64,000 nt of DNA from Amaurobius ferox (lineage: Eukaryota > Arthropoda > Arachnida > Araneae > Amaurobiidae), in contig OX578146.1 in assembly GCA_951213105.1 (NCBI GenBank), positions 53,839,069 through 53,903,068 of the forward strand, given 5' to 3'. Each line of letters starts with the position of its first letter. The first letter of the stretch is position 1. Of this stretch, positions 35,501-46,500 are shown piece by piece. The translations under genes were made by a program, and so were the position numbers. The notes beneath the pieces were generated by a model, which did no database searches, was not told the DNA's origin, and worked only from the letters and a program-made list of their open reading frames with translations.

Positions 35501-36190
35501 CATTTCTCCATTTGTCCGTCTCTGTAACGTTGAGCGAGATATTGCCATCTTGGCGACTTTTTAAATGTTGCGAATTTAATCGCCAAATCGATAAAAATGT
35601 GGCCAAATTGATAAAAATGACGCTAAATCAATTAAATTAAATGTGTTTTGTTAGGAGTTAGTACTGTAATGATGTTTCGCTAGCGGTTGTCTGTCGATCC
35701 AACCGTCCCACATGGCTACAAATTAGGCGACTTTTTTTAAATGGCCCCAAACGGAACAAAATACCGAAAATATCGACAAATAAACGAAAGTGTCTCCAAA
35801 TTGATAAAATGACCCTAACTTGATACAAATAACACATAATTGATGAAAATTCAATATTTCGCAAAATTAAGCTCAATTTTATTCATAATCAAAGTTGCTT
35901 GTGGGAATTATTAATTTAATATTCAAATAATCCATTTCTCTATCTATCCGTCCATTATGCTTGGCACAAAAGTTGTCGGGATATCGCCAACTTGGCAAGT
36001 TTTTTTTTAAATGTTGCCAAATTGATAAAAATATCGCCAAATTGATAAACATATCGCGAAATTGATAAACGTGATGCTAAATCAATGAAATTAATTGTGT
36101 TTAGTTAAGAAATAGAAATGTAATGATGTATCGGTAGCGTTTGTCTGCCAATCTAACCGTATCTGGAAAAATCTTTGTTCCGACAGATCA
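35500..36190 (-). repeat. H1a-internal units, two copies
   Basis: Units begin near 35500 and 35925 (atccatttctc..tgtccgtc, tggcgacttt/tggcaagttt, gttgccaaattgataaaaat). Same type as 14.6-15.5 kb. Each is followed by tgtaatgatgt(t/a)tcg(c/g)tagcg and a gtctg(t/c)c segment, so the duplicated unit here is ~430 bp. Confidence 0.7.
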
Positions 36191-36297
36191 CAATTATAGC
36201 ATGCCACCTGGTACGGTTGTAAAATTTGAAAAAAAAAAAAAAATCACAAAATTGATTCTGGTATTAGAAAGTCGAGTTGAGCCACATTTCAGTTAAT

Positions 36298-37265
36298 TTT
36301 TACTTTCCCTGCAATACATGGTAATGTATAGGGAAAGTATTGGAATCATGCCGAAAATCACAACTCGAGTTTTCGACGGATCTACACGTTTCGAGACCTC
36401 TAGAATACGAAAAAACCATTTTTAGCGTGACGTCTGTGCGTGTGTCTGTGTGTCTGTCTGTCTGTCTGTCTGTCTGTGTGTCTGTCTGTGTGTCTGTCTG
36501 TCTGTCTGTGCAGATTTTGTATCCACTGTAACTAAAAAACTAATGGACCGAATTTCACAAAATTTGGTAGGTAAGTCACTTGTGGGCGGGGCTAGTGCTG
36601 ATTAGTTTTGGGTACGATTCGGAATAAAAGAACCCGCCTTTTTTTGCGAAATGGCCCGCAAAAGCTTCTGTCTGTGCAGATTTTGTATCCACTGTAACTA
36701 AAAAACTAATGGACCGAATTTCACAAAATTTGGTAGGTAAGTCACTTGTGGGCGGGGCTAGTGCTGATTAGTTTTGGGTACGATTCGGAATAAAAGAACC
36801 CGCCTTTTTTTGCGAAATGGCCCGCAAAAGCTTGTATCCACTCTAGCTGAAAAACTAATGAACCGAATTTCACAAAATTCGGTAGGTGAGTCACGTATAG
36901 GTCACTCTGGTGCTGATTAGATTTTGGTACGATTCGGAAAAAAATAACCTGCCTTTTTTTGCAAAACGGCCCGCAAAAATCTTCAAAATCTAAACTAAAG
37001 AACTTGGTATACTTAGATATATCCATTAAATGCCCGTTTAATACGTAATGTTTAACGACGAAAAGAATAAGACCAACCCCATTACACTAGGACTAGCCGT
37101 TCTCGAGATATTTTAGTTTTTCGTACTTTCCCTACGCCACCTTTGAAAATAAGCCCGGTTACCGAATGAGAACGAAAATTGAATTAAAACTGAATTACAT
37201 TTAATTGAAATAAATAGAACGTGGATATGAGTGTGCAGGGAAAGTCATGTGCTGCCCACATCAGA
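36298..37265 (-). mobile_element. H1 element, subtype b, complete, reverse orientation
   Basis: Starts with the reversed terminal hairpin (actttccctgcaatacatgg / taatgtatagggaaagt) and ends gtgctgcccacatcaga. It holds a long TGTC/TG microsatellite (36437-36510). A ~166-bp segment is duplicated without visible differences (36500-36665 and 36667-36833). The 63-codon frame at 36340 and the 94-codon frame at 36742-37026 are translations of H1b sequence. Confidence 0.8.
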
Positions 37266-39435
37266 TTTTTGATGACAAAACGAAAAAAACCCATACTATT
37301 ACTGGTTTTCGATACATTTAAATTTTTTTAAATTTTGGTTATTTGACTTCGTTTTAAAATTAAAAATATAAAATTATAATAACAGATAAAATAAATTAAA
37401 ATCGCGAAAAAAAAAAAAAAAAAAAAGAAACGCAAATGTGATGCATTTTATGTCTTGTGATAAAACTTGAATGAATTTCTACAATGAAAGAAAGAAAGGA
37501 AACATGAACTTGAGTTTGTAGGGAAATATATGTGATGTTTCCATCCGATTTTTATTAACGTTTCTCTCTCATGAAGTCGCCAATAAAACACTAGTTTCTT
37601 AATAGTATGGCCATCTGCAGTACTTGCCCCCCCCCCTCCCTTCAAATTTCTTCAGTCAACGTTCTCTCGAAAAATATGATTTTTACAATTGTTTGTTTTA
37701 AACAACAAAAAAATCGGGCTTGATGATCTGCGAAAAAGCGTATAAAATCTAAAATGTTGAGAATGCATTAGAAATCATGATCTCTTTTCGTATTTCGTCT
37801 GGTAGAAACTAGGAAACTAATCATTCAAGCCGTATTCTGCTTCACATATATTACAAGAAAACACGCGATCCACTCCTTTATTTCCCTTATTCAAGTAAGA
37901 GGAAAAACTTCACTATCATTAAGGCCCGCGTTCATTTTAAATTGTTTTTTTGCAATTTTATACTGCAGTCTTATATATTTTTACTGGTAGATGTATTAAG
38001 GGTTTTAATTTAATTTTTTTTTAATCTGAAGTTGGTGGATTACTTGAAACTTTTTCTTTTCACTTTTCTTATGTACAGCTGCGAAAAAAAAAAAACCAAT
38101 CACTCCTCGTTAATCTGCCATTGTTCACCATAGAGCAAATTAGAAAATCTCATTCGATAGGGAATAACATCTACAAATTCATATGCAAAAAAAAAAATTG
38201 CATAAGGGGCCGTTTTTACATTAAATTGCGCATAAACTTTAAAATTTCCAGTGGCAACACTCAGTTTTGGTGTCATAAACAAATTCTACACTCCCAAAAT
38301 AGTCAATATAATTTTTTATAAAGTTCCTGTCATTATGTCAGGAGATATGAGAGTTTTAAATATGGATATAATTTGGGGATCATCTCCATATTTGAAACCG
38401 CAACTTGAAGTACGGGATTATTTTTGCCTGATCAGAGTTTTTCTAATAAAGTGGGTCAACAAATCCCCCCCCCCCCCCCAGTGATTTGAATGTTAAAGTG
38501 TTTTAGTACAGTCATTTATGTATTATGAATATATAAAATTTTGAGCTCCAAATGTCAAATTACTTTGCCAGACTTTTATTCAACCAAAATATTTTTTTCT
38601 ATTATTACGTTAGATAGTATTAAAAGACGAAAAAATTCATTCGAATCAACGAATTTTTTTATTTTTAATATCAATTTTCGTGTACAATATTAGTTTTGAA
38701 ATTAATATTCGAAAAAATATATAAATAGGAACTTTGATATCGTATTTTGACGTAAATAGTTTCAAAAGGACAAGGAAGAAAGCGTTGACATTTTACATAG
38801 TAAAATAAATGACTATGTAAAATTTCAATTCTTTCTTCCCTGTAATTTCTTCAATCCAAGATAATATTTCAGAAAGTCACACAATTACGTTTATCTCTAT
38901 AGTACACTTTTTATAACAATTGCATAAAAAGCAAAGTTCGTTATGTTAAAATAAAGGGAAGTTTCCAAACCTTTTACTGAAATGTAATTTTTCTAGTGAG
39001 TAATATTTTTGCAATTAATGTATGCTCCTTAAAATTCTCTTAATGACGAAAATGCAAATGTTGCGAAAACAGTGAACAGGAAGAAAAAACTGAAATTTTA
39101 CATAGTCATATAAAAGGCCCTTCTGAATCGATTTTCATTAAAATATATCATAGTTGCTATTTATAAATGTAACGAATGTTAATTTCATAAAATCAGCGTG
39201 ACAAAAAGACTATTTCGAATGATATGAATAAAAATTTGGGACATTAATTTCACATTAGAAGCTTAAAACTTTAAATACTCAATCTAAAAATGGCTGTTAT
39301 AAATGGGTTGAACTATTCGAGGTTAAATGTTGATGTAGATTCAAAATCTGACGTTAAAATTATCGGGTGTTGCCTTTGAAAATTTTGAAGTTGATACGTA
39401 TTTAGATATTAAAACGAACCATTACACAAATGTTA
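37266..39435. other. AT-rich DNA with scattered repeat fragments
   Basis: Poly-A at 37407-37426, C-runs at 37629-37639 and 38466-38480. A fragment at 38075-38190 (tgtacagctgcgaaaa, cactcctcgttaat, ttcaccatagagcaaatt, gggaataacatct) is a diverged copy of the arm of the palindrome at 39.4-39.9 kb. Other frames have no support. Confidence 0.5.
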
Positions 39436-39439
39436 AGCA

Positions 39440-39885
39440 TATGAATTTGTTGAAGATGTTATTCCTTATCGAATGGTGCCTTTGAATTTGCTCTACCATG
39501 AACGGTGAACGAATAGCGAGGGGCGTTTGTTTTTTCCGTAGCTGTACTCTGTATAATGTACGGAGAAAGTACTAGAATAAGTTTGAGTTTTCATCAGATT
39601 TACTAATTTTAGGTACCGTAGAACACTAAAGAACTATTTTTTGAGTGACGACTGTGTGTGTCTATGTGTTTATCTGTGCTATATATATATATATGCACAG
39701 ATAAACACATAGACAAATGAGTAAATCTGATGAAAACTCAAACTTATTCTAGTACTTTCTCCATACATTATACAGAGTACAGCTACGGAAAAAACAAACG
39801 CCCCTCGTTATTCGTTCACCGTTCATGGTAGAGCAAATTCAAAGGCACCATTCGATAAGGAATAACATCTTCTAAAAATTCAAAT
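39440..39885. repeat. Long imperfect palindrome
   Basis: Arms 39440-39680 and 39697-39885 are inverted copies with few mismatches (gatgttattccttatcgaat, ttgctctaccatgaacggtg, gtagctgtactctgtataat, cttgagttttcatcag-type, gtgtttatctgtgc). The centre is (TA)n. The left arm has ~40 extra bases near 39605-39650. It looks like two head-to-head copies of one H1-like element. Confidence 0.85.
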
Positions 39886-39886
39886 G

Positions 39887-39889
<3 letters not shown>

Positions 39890-39921
<32 letters not shown>

Positions 39922-40195
39922 CATAGCACAAAAAAATAGCATAAAAAATCGTTTTTTTATAAAATTTCATAGAAAGGTTTTGAGATAGAGTAGATATATA
40001 CAGTGCATTGACACATTGACACACACACACAGATGGACAGACATACAGATATACACACAGACGTCACACTAAAATAGTGGATTTTCTTCTTGAGGGTCGG
40101 AAACGTTCATACCCGTCGAAAACTCGATTTTCGACCCTATTCGAATACTTTCCCTGCACATTTCCCATGTATTGTTGGGAAAGTAAAATAATGCG
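39890..40195 (+). mobile_element. H1-like 3' end
   Basis: Contains a (TA)n tract, (CA)n, cagacgtcacactaaaatag, gtcgaaaactcgattttcg and the terminal hairpin actttccctgcacatt / catgtattgttgggaaagt followed by aaaa. No matching 5' end is adjacent in this orientation, unless the palindrome to the left is part of it. Confidence 0.65.
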
Positions 40196-40850
40196 AAAAG
40201 GCATGTAGAAAAAGAATAAGGCACAAATAAAAATTTAATATGGTCACATTATAACATGGAGAAATAAGATGCCATGCCATTAAGAAATAACTTTTGGATT
40301 TTTTTTTTTTTTTGATATAAAAGAAACCCAAGCGTCTCTGAAACGATCACCTGCTTTTAACATTTCATTTACGTAACAATTTGGGTTGCGATTTATTTAT
40401 TTATCAACGTTAATACACGGTATATTGTTCATTTTCCCTTCACCATTCATGTAAAAAATAAACACATTCGATCCGTAGGTGGTCCAACCAGCTACCGCTG
40501 TTTACACGTTTCTATCTGAGAGTGAATAACAAAGGCGACGAATGTAAATAATGAAATATTAACAATCCCATCCCCACAAGGCAGCATAATAGGGTTTTCC
40601 TGTGACGCACATCGGGGTCTCTCAACAACAGAAAAGCATCGTATATGGTAGTAAGGGCTGTTTGCGATATATTGAAAGCAGCTGCGAAAAATAAATATTA
40701 AAATGTGTTTTAACAACAATGAAAGGTTTCTTTTACAGAATTTTAAGACAGCCAGCTGTGTTTTGCGTCTGAATTTTCATTAATGAATGGTGTTTAAGAT
40801 AAACTAAATTTTAATAGATTGTGATCTATGACGCATATTTCTTTAAACTT
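40196..40850. other. AT-rich DNA; segment resembling 42.0-42.25 kb
   Basis: The stretch 40530-40700 shares blocks with 42070-42240 (aatattaacaa, acatcggggtct/catatcggggctgcaacaa). The 75-codon minus frame at 40492-40719 and the 82-codon one at 42005-42253 overlap it. On the minus strand 40700-40680 there is a pyrimidine tract ending tcgcag. No protein family recognised. Confidence 0.35.
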
Positions 40851-40854
40851 ATTT

Positions 40855-41520
40855 CGTTTGATAATTCTCACATTATCAAACATTTTACACATATATTTTT
40901 TATTCTTCTCACCCTTTTTATTTGTATTGGTTTTGATAATTCGCATATGATTATACTTTTTATACGTATTTGCTTTGATAATCCTTATATGATATTTCTT
41001 TTTACCCATGTTTGATTTGATAATTCTTACATGATTATACTTTTTATACGATATTGTTCTGATAATTATTATATGATCGTATTTTTTACACATATTTGTT
41101 TTGACAATTCTTATATGATCATACATATTACACATATTTGTATTGACACTCGTTAAATGATCATATATTTTATACATAATTGCTTTGATAATTCTTATAT
41201 TATCATACTTGTTACACATATTTGTTTTGATAATCTTTATAATACTTTTACATATTTTGCTTTGATAATCATCACATTATCATAGATGTTACACATACTT
41301 GTTTAATTAGTCTTTTATGATCATATTTTTTACACATATTTGTTTTGATAATCCTCATATACTTTACGTATAGTAATTGTTTTGATAATTTTTATATTAT
41401 CTTGCATTTTACACATACTCGTATATGTTTAGATGATCCTTCTATCATCCTACTTTTAACCCCTACTTGTTTAGGTGATCCTTATATTAATACACATTCT
41501 ATTTATATTTGTTTCAATAA
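40855..41520. repeat. ~42-bp minisatellite (tttgataattcttatatgat)
   Basis: About 15 degenerate units. The core tttgataattcttatatgat is followed by catactttttacacatattt. Because the unit is near 42 bp, a 141-codon minus-strand frame (40794-41219) stays open with a 14-residue periodicity (KYDHIRIIKTN). I read this as repeat translation. Confidence 0.9.
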
Positions 41521-42590
41521 CTTTTATAATATTTCTAAGTGGTTTTTAAATTTATAACGATACATAGTATATATAAAGGAAATTTACTTGAAATTTCAAC
41601 CTGGATTTCAGTATACTGTATTGACAAAATTACTATCACAATGTCCAGGACCTCTATAAGCTCGTGATAAATCTGATAACATAAATTGGATATCTGTCAT
41701 TATATTTATATCTTTTTGAATCAGTAATGGGTTTCTGAATTTATTTAATTATGCATATATGCTCAAAGAGAATATTTTTATGCATAATTAAGTCTTATCA
41801 ACTATATTCAAGAAAAAATATTTTTAAACACCTACCGTAGATTTCTGAAAGAAAATAAAAAAAGACATTAATTTTAATTTTCATAAATATATTTTCCATT
41901 CATTCCTACGCATTTCATAAACTTACTCCATCAAAATTAAAAACAAGAAGGAATTTTGAGCAGATTCCAGCTTTAGAGGGAAGCAAAACCCCATTCATAC
42001 ACAATCAGCTGCAGCTATTTGCATGTTTTAGCCATAAAGCCGGCAACAAAGAAGACAGACCAAAACAATGCAATATTAACAAACCTCTCGACGATACGGC
42101 ACAAAGGGCTTCCTGGTGTCGCTCGCTCCTCATATCGGGGCTGCAACAATGAATAACAATGTCTCCATTTCTCTGCAGACAAAAGAAGCGGTTCTCGGCT
42201 TGATATCGGAGGCAGTTTAGGAAAGTAAACATTGAAATTTTCAGAAACAACAAAAGGGGCTTTTATTAAAATTCTTTGAAATTCTGATCGGAGTATGAAT
42301 TAATGAACAACAATTCCCATATTTAGGAGTTTTTTTCTTTAAGTAACTTTAAAAATTGACATTGTAACAATGCATGGGAGTAAGTATGCCTGTGGGTGTT
42401 AGTATAGTATGGTCAATACCAGTTACATCTACATTTGGGTAATATGAATTGAAATTATTATTTATGACTATTCATTTTGGTAAGGCGATGAAAAGTATTG
42501 TTGCGGCGTATCCGCTGCAATCGTGGGTGTGCATTCAGGATACAAGAATGAGTCCAAATTTCTGGATAACTAACTCTTCTCGAAGATTCC
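41521..42590. other. Mostly unassigned AT-rich DNA
   Basis: See the 40.2-40.85 kb entry for the shared segment at 42070-42240. No gene recognised. Confidence 0.4.
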
Positions 42591-42780
42591 GGAACTCTCC
42601 AAATTGGCGATAAGTCGCAAAATCTGGAAACCCTCCTCCTAGCTTCATCTTCTGGCAACTCTAGGTTCACATCACGGGAAAGGACGCCTACGGGTGCTTT
42701 CTCCGTCTGGTCTTCGAATGAGACGAAAGAGAGAGTGATGACTTCTTTTTATAGACTTTCCATTTGAACTTTTGGAAACC
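42590..42780. repeat. Short dispersed segment repeated at 45.29-45.44 kb
   Basis: Shared order ggcaactctag / ggcaaccctag, gggaaagga / gagaaagga, acgggtgctttctc / acgggtgttttctc, with gcc-aaat type sequence upstream. The two copies flank the three-element cluster in the same orientation. Confidence 0.55.
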
Positions 42781-42794
42781 TCTTATATCACTGT

Positions 42795-42801
42795 GTATAT
42801 T

Positions 42802-42843
<42 letters not shown>

Positions 42844-42846
42844 TAT
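42795..42846. repeat. (TA)n microsatellite, first of four in the cluster
   Basis: Alternating TA tract directly abutting the left TIR of the Tc1 element. Confidence 0.9.
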
Positions 42847-43611
42847 ACTCTATAACAAAAAAATCGACGCACCAAGAAGGAGTTGTGCGATTCTAAAGAA
42901 ATTTCGTATGCAAAGACATTTTGAGCGAACATGCAAATGAATTAAATTTGGTGTCCAATGAATAAATAGTGGAAGCTCCAGCGCATCGGAACTGCGCTTT
43001 CAACAGGTGTATATCTGCAGGTAGGTATGGTTTGGGGTGTTGGGGTGCCATCTCCTTTGATAGGCGGACCCCTTTGGTAGTAATTTCCGGCACACTGACA
43101 GCGCAGCGGTACGTAGATAACATTCTACGACCGGTTGTGTTACCGTTCCTTTTGTGACAACCCGGATTTACTTTTCAACAAGATAATGCCAGGCCGCACA
43201 CGGCACGTGTTGCTATGAATTGTCTTCAAGCTTGCCTAATGCTTCCTTGGCTAGCTAGGTTTACTGATCTCTCTCCCATACAGCACATTTGGGAAGTTAT
43301 GTGAAGACGATTGCAACCATCCCGGAATGTTGACGATTTAGCTCGACAGTTGGAGATAATTTGGCAAGACCTTCCGCAGGACGCCATCCGTGAACTTTAT
43401 CAATCTATGCCACGCCGGGTGACATCTTGCATCTAGGCCAAAGGTGGACCAACGCCTTATTGATTTCCTCCCTTTGTATACGGTCAAACACTAAATTATA
43501 AAATTGTTCTGAAATTATAATCGTTTCTTTTTCTATGTATGTTCTTCACATCCAAAAATTTTTATCACAATCGGACAACTCCTTCTCGGTGCGTCGATTT
43601 TTTGTTATAGA

Positions 43612-43614
<3 letters not shown>
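42847..43614 (+). mobile_element. Tc1-type DNA transposon, internally deleted
   Basis: TIRs start ACTCTATAACAAAAAA and include TCGACGCACC and GAAGGAGTTGT at both ends. The flanks are TA repeats, matching the TA target of Tc1/mariner. Total length is ~770 bp, shorter than a complete Tc1 element (~1.3 kb or more). The N-terminal half of the transposase is gone. Confidence 0.92.
42985..43436 (+). pseudogene. Tc1 transposase remnant
   Basis: One frame from 42985 to the stop at 43434 gives WGAISFDRRTPLVVI, TLTAQRYVDNILRPVVLPF, FQQDNARPHTARVAM, SPIQHIWEVM and YQSMPRRV, as in Tc1 DD34E transposases. The QDN Asp of the triad is present. The final Glu, expected in SPIEHIWD, is Gln here. The first Asp and the DNA-binding region are missing. 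In-frame TGA codons lie at 43155 and 43302. Certainly inactive. Confidence 0.92.

Positions 43615-43662
<48 letters not shown>
43615..43662. repeat. (TA)n microsatellite between two transposons
   Basis: Pure TA tract joining the right TIR of the Tc1 element to the next element. Confidence 0.95.
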
Positions 43663-43665
<3 letters not shown>

Positions 43666-44575
43666 GGGTGTTCCAAAAACATTGACCTCAGCTTATATTC
43701 CTTAAATATTGACCTTAGACATATATAATAAATTTCAAAGTTGCGTAAAAAAATGTACAGAATTTTATGAAATCAATTAAAATTTTCAAGGGAATTAAAT
43801 TTTAAGAAATACAAAATTTAAATTTTTATACGGCCCCCGTACAAAAACATTTCCAATCAGTAAAATGTGCCCCATACACTAATAAGGTGATGTGCAAAAT
43901 TTCAGCATTTTATCATAAAAAGTCCCTGAGATATGAAAAAGCAAAAATGATGACTTAAACCACTTTTCGATGCATCGACATGGGTTCTCAGAGGGGATAA
44001 ATCATGTCGGCAGTTCGCGTTTCAGGGGTCATACACAAATTATGCAAGGAAACAATGATTACATAAATAAATAATAATTTTGCTATTTTTTGTTACAAAA
44101 GTATCTACACTGTGTAGATTTAATAACTTTACACAAAGATTACAAAGCTTGTTCAAAATGTTTTCCATCCATGCCAAAGGTCCATTAATGATAAGAGGCA
44201 GATATTATTTGCCTATGATGCATATCTGCGTTGCGTCATTTGCACTCTTGCTGTAAACCTTTATATTTTAATTTGAAATTAATACCTTACCAACTTTGTT
44301 TAAACATATCTCTGGGACTTTTTATGATAAGATGCTGAAATTTTGTACATCACCTTATTAGTGTATGGGGCACATTTTACTCATTGGAAATGTTTTTGTA
44401 CGGGGGCCGTATGAAAATTTAAATTTTGTATTTCTTAAAATTTAATTCTCTTGAAAATTTTAATTGATTTCATAAAATTCTGTACCTTTTTTCACGCAAC
44501 TTTGTAATTTATTATATATGTCTACGATCAATATTTAAGGAATAAAAGCCGAGGTCAATGTTTTTGGGACACCCT

Positions 44576-44576
<1 letters not shown>
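43663..44576. mobile_element. Long-TIR MITE (mariner-type ends), 914 bp
   Basis: Begins CAGGGGTGTTCCAAAAAC and ends with the inverse (gtttttgggacaccctg). The inverted repeats extend ~275 bp inward on each side (to about 43940 and 44308), with several differences. Flanked by TA tracts. The centre has no transposase. CAGGGTGTCCCAAAA-type ends with TA flanks are typical of mariner-related elements. Confidence 0.9.

Positions 44577-44620
<44 letters not shown>
44577..44620. repeat. (TA)n microsatellite
   Basis: TA tract between the MITE and the inverted leader pair. Confidence 0.95.
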
Positions 44621-44623
<3 letters not shown>

Positions 44624-45103
44624 CAAAAAGAATACCTAAGTACAGAAAAGAAAAAGATGAATGTGAAAAACGAAAAGTATCACAAGTGGTCGGGTGGAGT
44701 TGTGACCCCCACTCTCCGGTTAAGCAATGCTTTATGCCATGGCAACACTCCCGGAAGCCGATACTTATACATGGAATGGCCTTAATATCATCAATTACCG
44801 AACAGCAAAAACCCACAGCAAAAATTCAAAAACACTATTTGGATGACACACGAAAAAACTATTCAATTTACTCAATGTGCCTACAAATGAACGTGCCGAT
44901 ATAACCCGTCTCAACAAATTCCAAAATCTTACCAAAACAGTCCGATGTATAAAACTCCAACTTGGCTTCCGGGAGTGTTGCCATGGCATAAAGCATTGCT
45001 TAACCGGAGAGTGGGGGTCACAACTCCCCCCTGGCCACTTGTGATACTTTTCGTTTTTCACATTCATCTTTTTCTTTTCTGTACTTAGGTATTCTTTTTG
45101 GAA
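44621..45103. mobile_element. Inverted pair of Penelope-type leader sequences
   Basis: Arms 44621-44759 and 44964-45103 (~140 bp) are nearly perfect inverse copies beginning TTCCAAAAAGAATACC and including ttgtgacccccactctccgg and taagcaatgctttatgcc. A diverged relative of the arm occurs at 62830-62930, next to a reverse transcriptase fragment. The centre has a short coding-like frame (ERADITRLNKFQNLTKTV). Penelope-like elements often form such inverted partial copies; this assignment is inferred. Confidence 0.6.
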
Positions 45104-45212
45104 AATATATTTGTAAATGTGTACAAGGGCAGCTTAGCGCCATGTTTGCATATTTTACGTATAAGAAATTTTTTTCATGTAGCTATCTCAGAATATTTTA
45201 CATTTGTAAATT

Positions 45213-45260
45213 ATATATATATATATATATATATATACGTATAATATATATATATGTATA
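45213..45260. repeat. (TA)n microsatellite
   Basis: TA-rich tract on the right side of the cluster. Confidence 0.85.
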
Positions 45261-45284
45261 ATGGTTATTTCGATCTGTTTCTTG

Positions 45285-45440
45285 AAAGTCACTAAATGTC
45301 GCCAAATTTCCGATAACTCGCCAAATATGGCAACCCTTATTCGAAATTTGGCAACCCTAGACTTACGTTATGAGAAAGGATGTTTGTACGGGTGTTTTCT
45401 CTAGTTCTCTAAGGGAAAGACTCCAGTGAGGAAATATTAC
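45285..45440. repeat. Copy of the 42.59-42.78 kb segment
   Basis: Shared with the left flank of the transposon cluster; begins with gtcgccaaatttccgataac, similar to H1a-internal sequence. Confidence 0.5.
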
Positions 45441-45708
45441 ACACTTGCAGCAATATGCATTTTGATTGTCCCTATAGTGTACAACATTTTCTTAAGATTC
45501 ATTTAGTATACGCAAAAAGAGTGCGTTTGGAAGTTTTTAGTTAAGAAACACAATGGTTGCGGAAACTTAAAGAAAGACATTTCTGTAATCAGTCGTAAAT
45601 ACAGAAATTCCTTCGAAAATCATGAATTTTCTGCAGTTGCAAGGTCCATTTATGAACGAACGGTTATAATGCTCCGGACTTGATTTGATCCACATGTGAA
45701 ATTTAAGT

Positions 45709-46500
45709 ATATCTCATTTGATCATAAGTGGATCAAATATTAGCTATTCGTAGGGAGCTTTGGTGTCTGCTTGTATTGCTGGTATTGATTAAGAATTCGT
45801 TTTAAATAGTAGCTACCGATCAAATTAGCTTTCGAATTACCCTGCATGTATTATTGTTCCCAGGAATTATGAGCTCGCTTACAGTAAGTAGCTACAAGTC
45901 AAAGCATATCTCATTTGATCATAAGTGGATCAAATATTAGCTACTGGTAGGGAGCTTTGGTGTCTGCTTGTATTGCTGGTATGGATTAAGATTTCGTTTT
46001 AAATAGTAGCTACCGATCAAATTAGCTTTCGAATTACCCTGCATGTATTATTGTTCCCAGGAATTATGAGCTCGCTTACAGTAAGTAGCTACAAGTCAAA
46101 GCATATCTCATTTGATCATAAGTGGATCAAATATTAGCTACTGGTAGGGAGCTTTGGTGTCTGCTTGTATTGCTGGTATGGATTAAGAATTCGTTTTAAA
46201 TAGTAGCTACCGATCAAATTAGCTTTCGAATTACCCTGCATGTATTATTGTTCCCAGGAATTATGAGCTCGTTTACACTAAGTAGCTACAAGTCAAAGCA
46301 TATCTCATTTGATCATAAGTGGATCAAATATTAGCTACTGGTAGGGAGCTTTGGTGTCTGCTTGTATTGCTGGTATGGATTAAGAATTCGTTTTAAATAG
46401 TAGCTACCGATCAAATTAGCTTTCGAATTACCCTGCATGTATTGTTCCCAGGAATTATGAGCTCGCTTACAGTAAGTAGCTACAGGTCAAATTAGCTTTC
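45709..46500. repeat. 197-bp satellite, four units
   Basis: Unit starts (tatctcatttgatcataagt) at 45710, 45907, 46104 and 46301, a constant 197-bp period. Units are nearly identical; one has gtttacacta for gcttacagta, and the last lacks a few bases (attgttccc for attattgttccc). Confidence 0.95.

Noticed and set aside
36742..37026. Conserved 94-codon protein (FAGHFAKKGGFF pattern)
   Set aside because: The same pattern at 13735-14019 comes from the ~130-bp direct repeats of H1b. Within one frame the repeat appears twice, and other copies are broken.
22456..45103. CRISPR-like arrays, operons or prokaryotic genes
   Set aside because: No short spaced direct repeats with unique spacers, no dense coding and no ribosome-binding-site/ORF pattern. 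The tandem repeats present are eukaryotic satellites and minisatellites.
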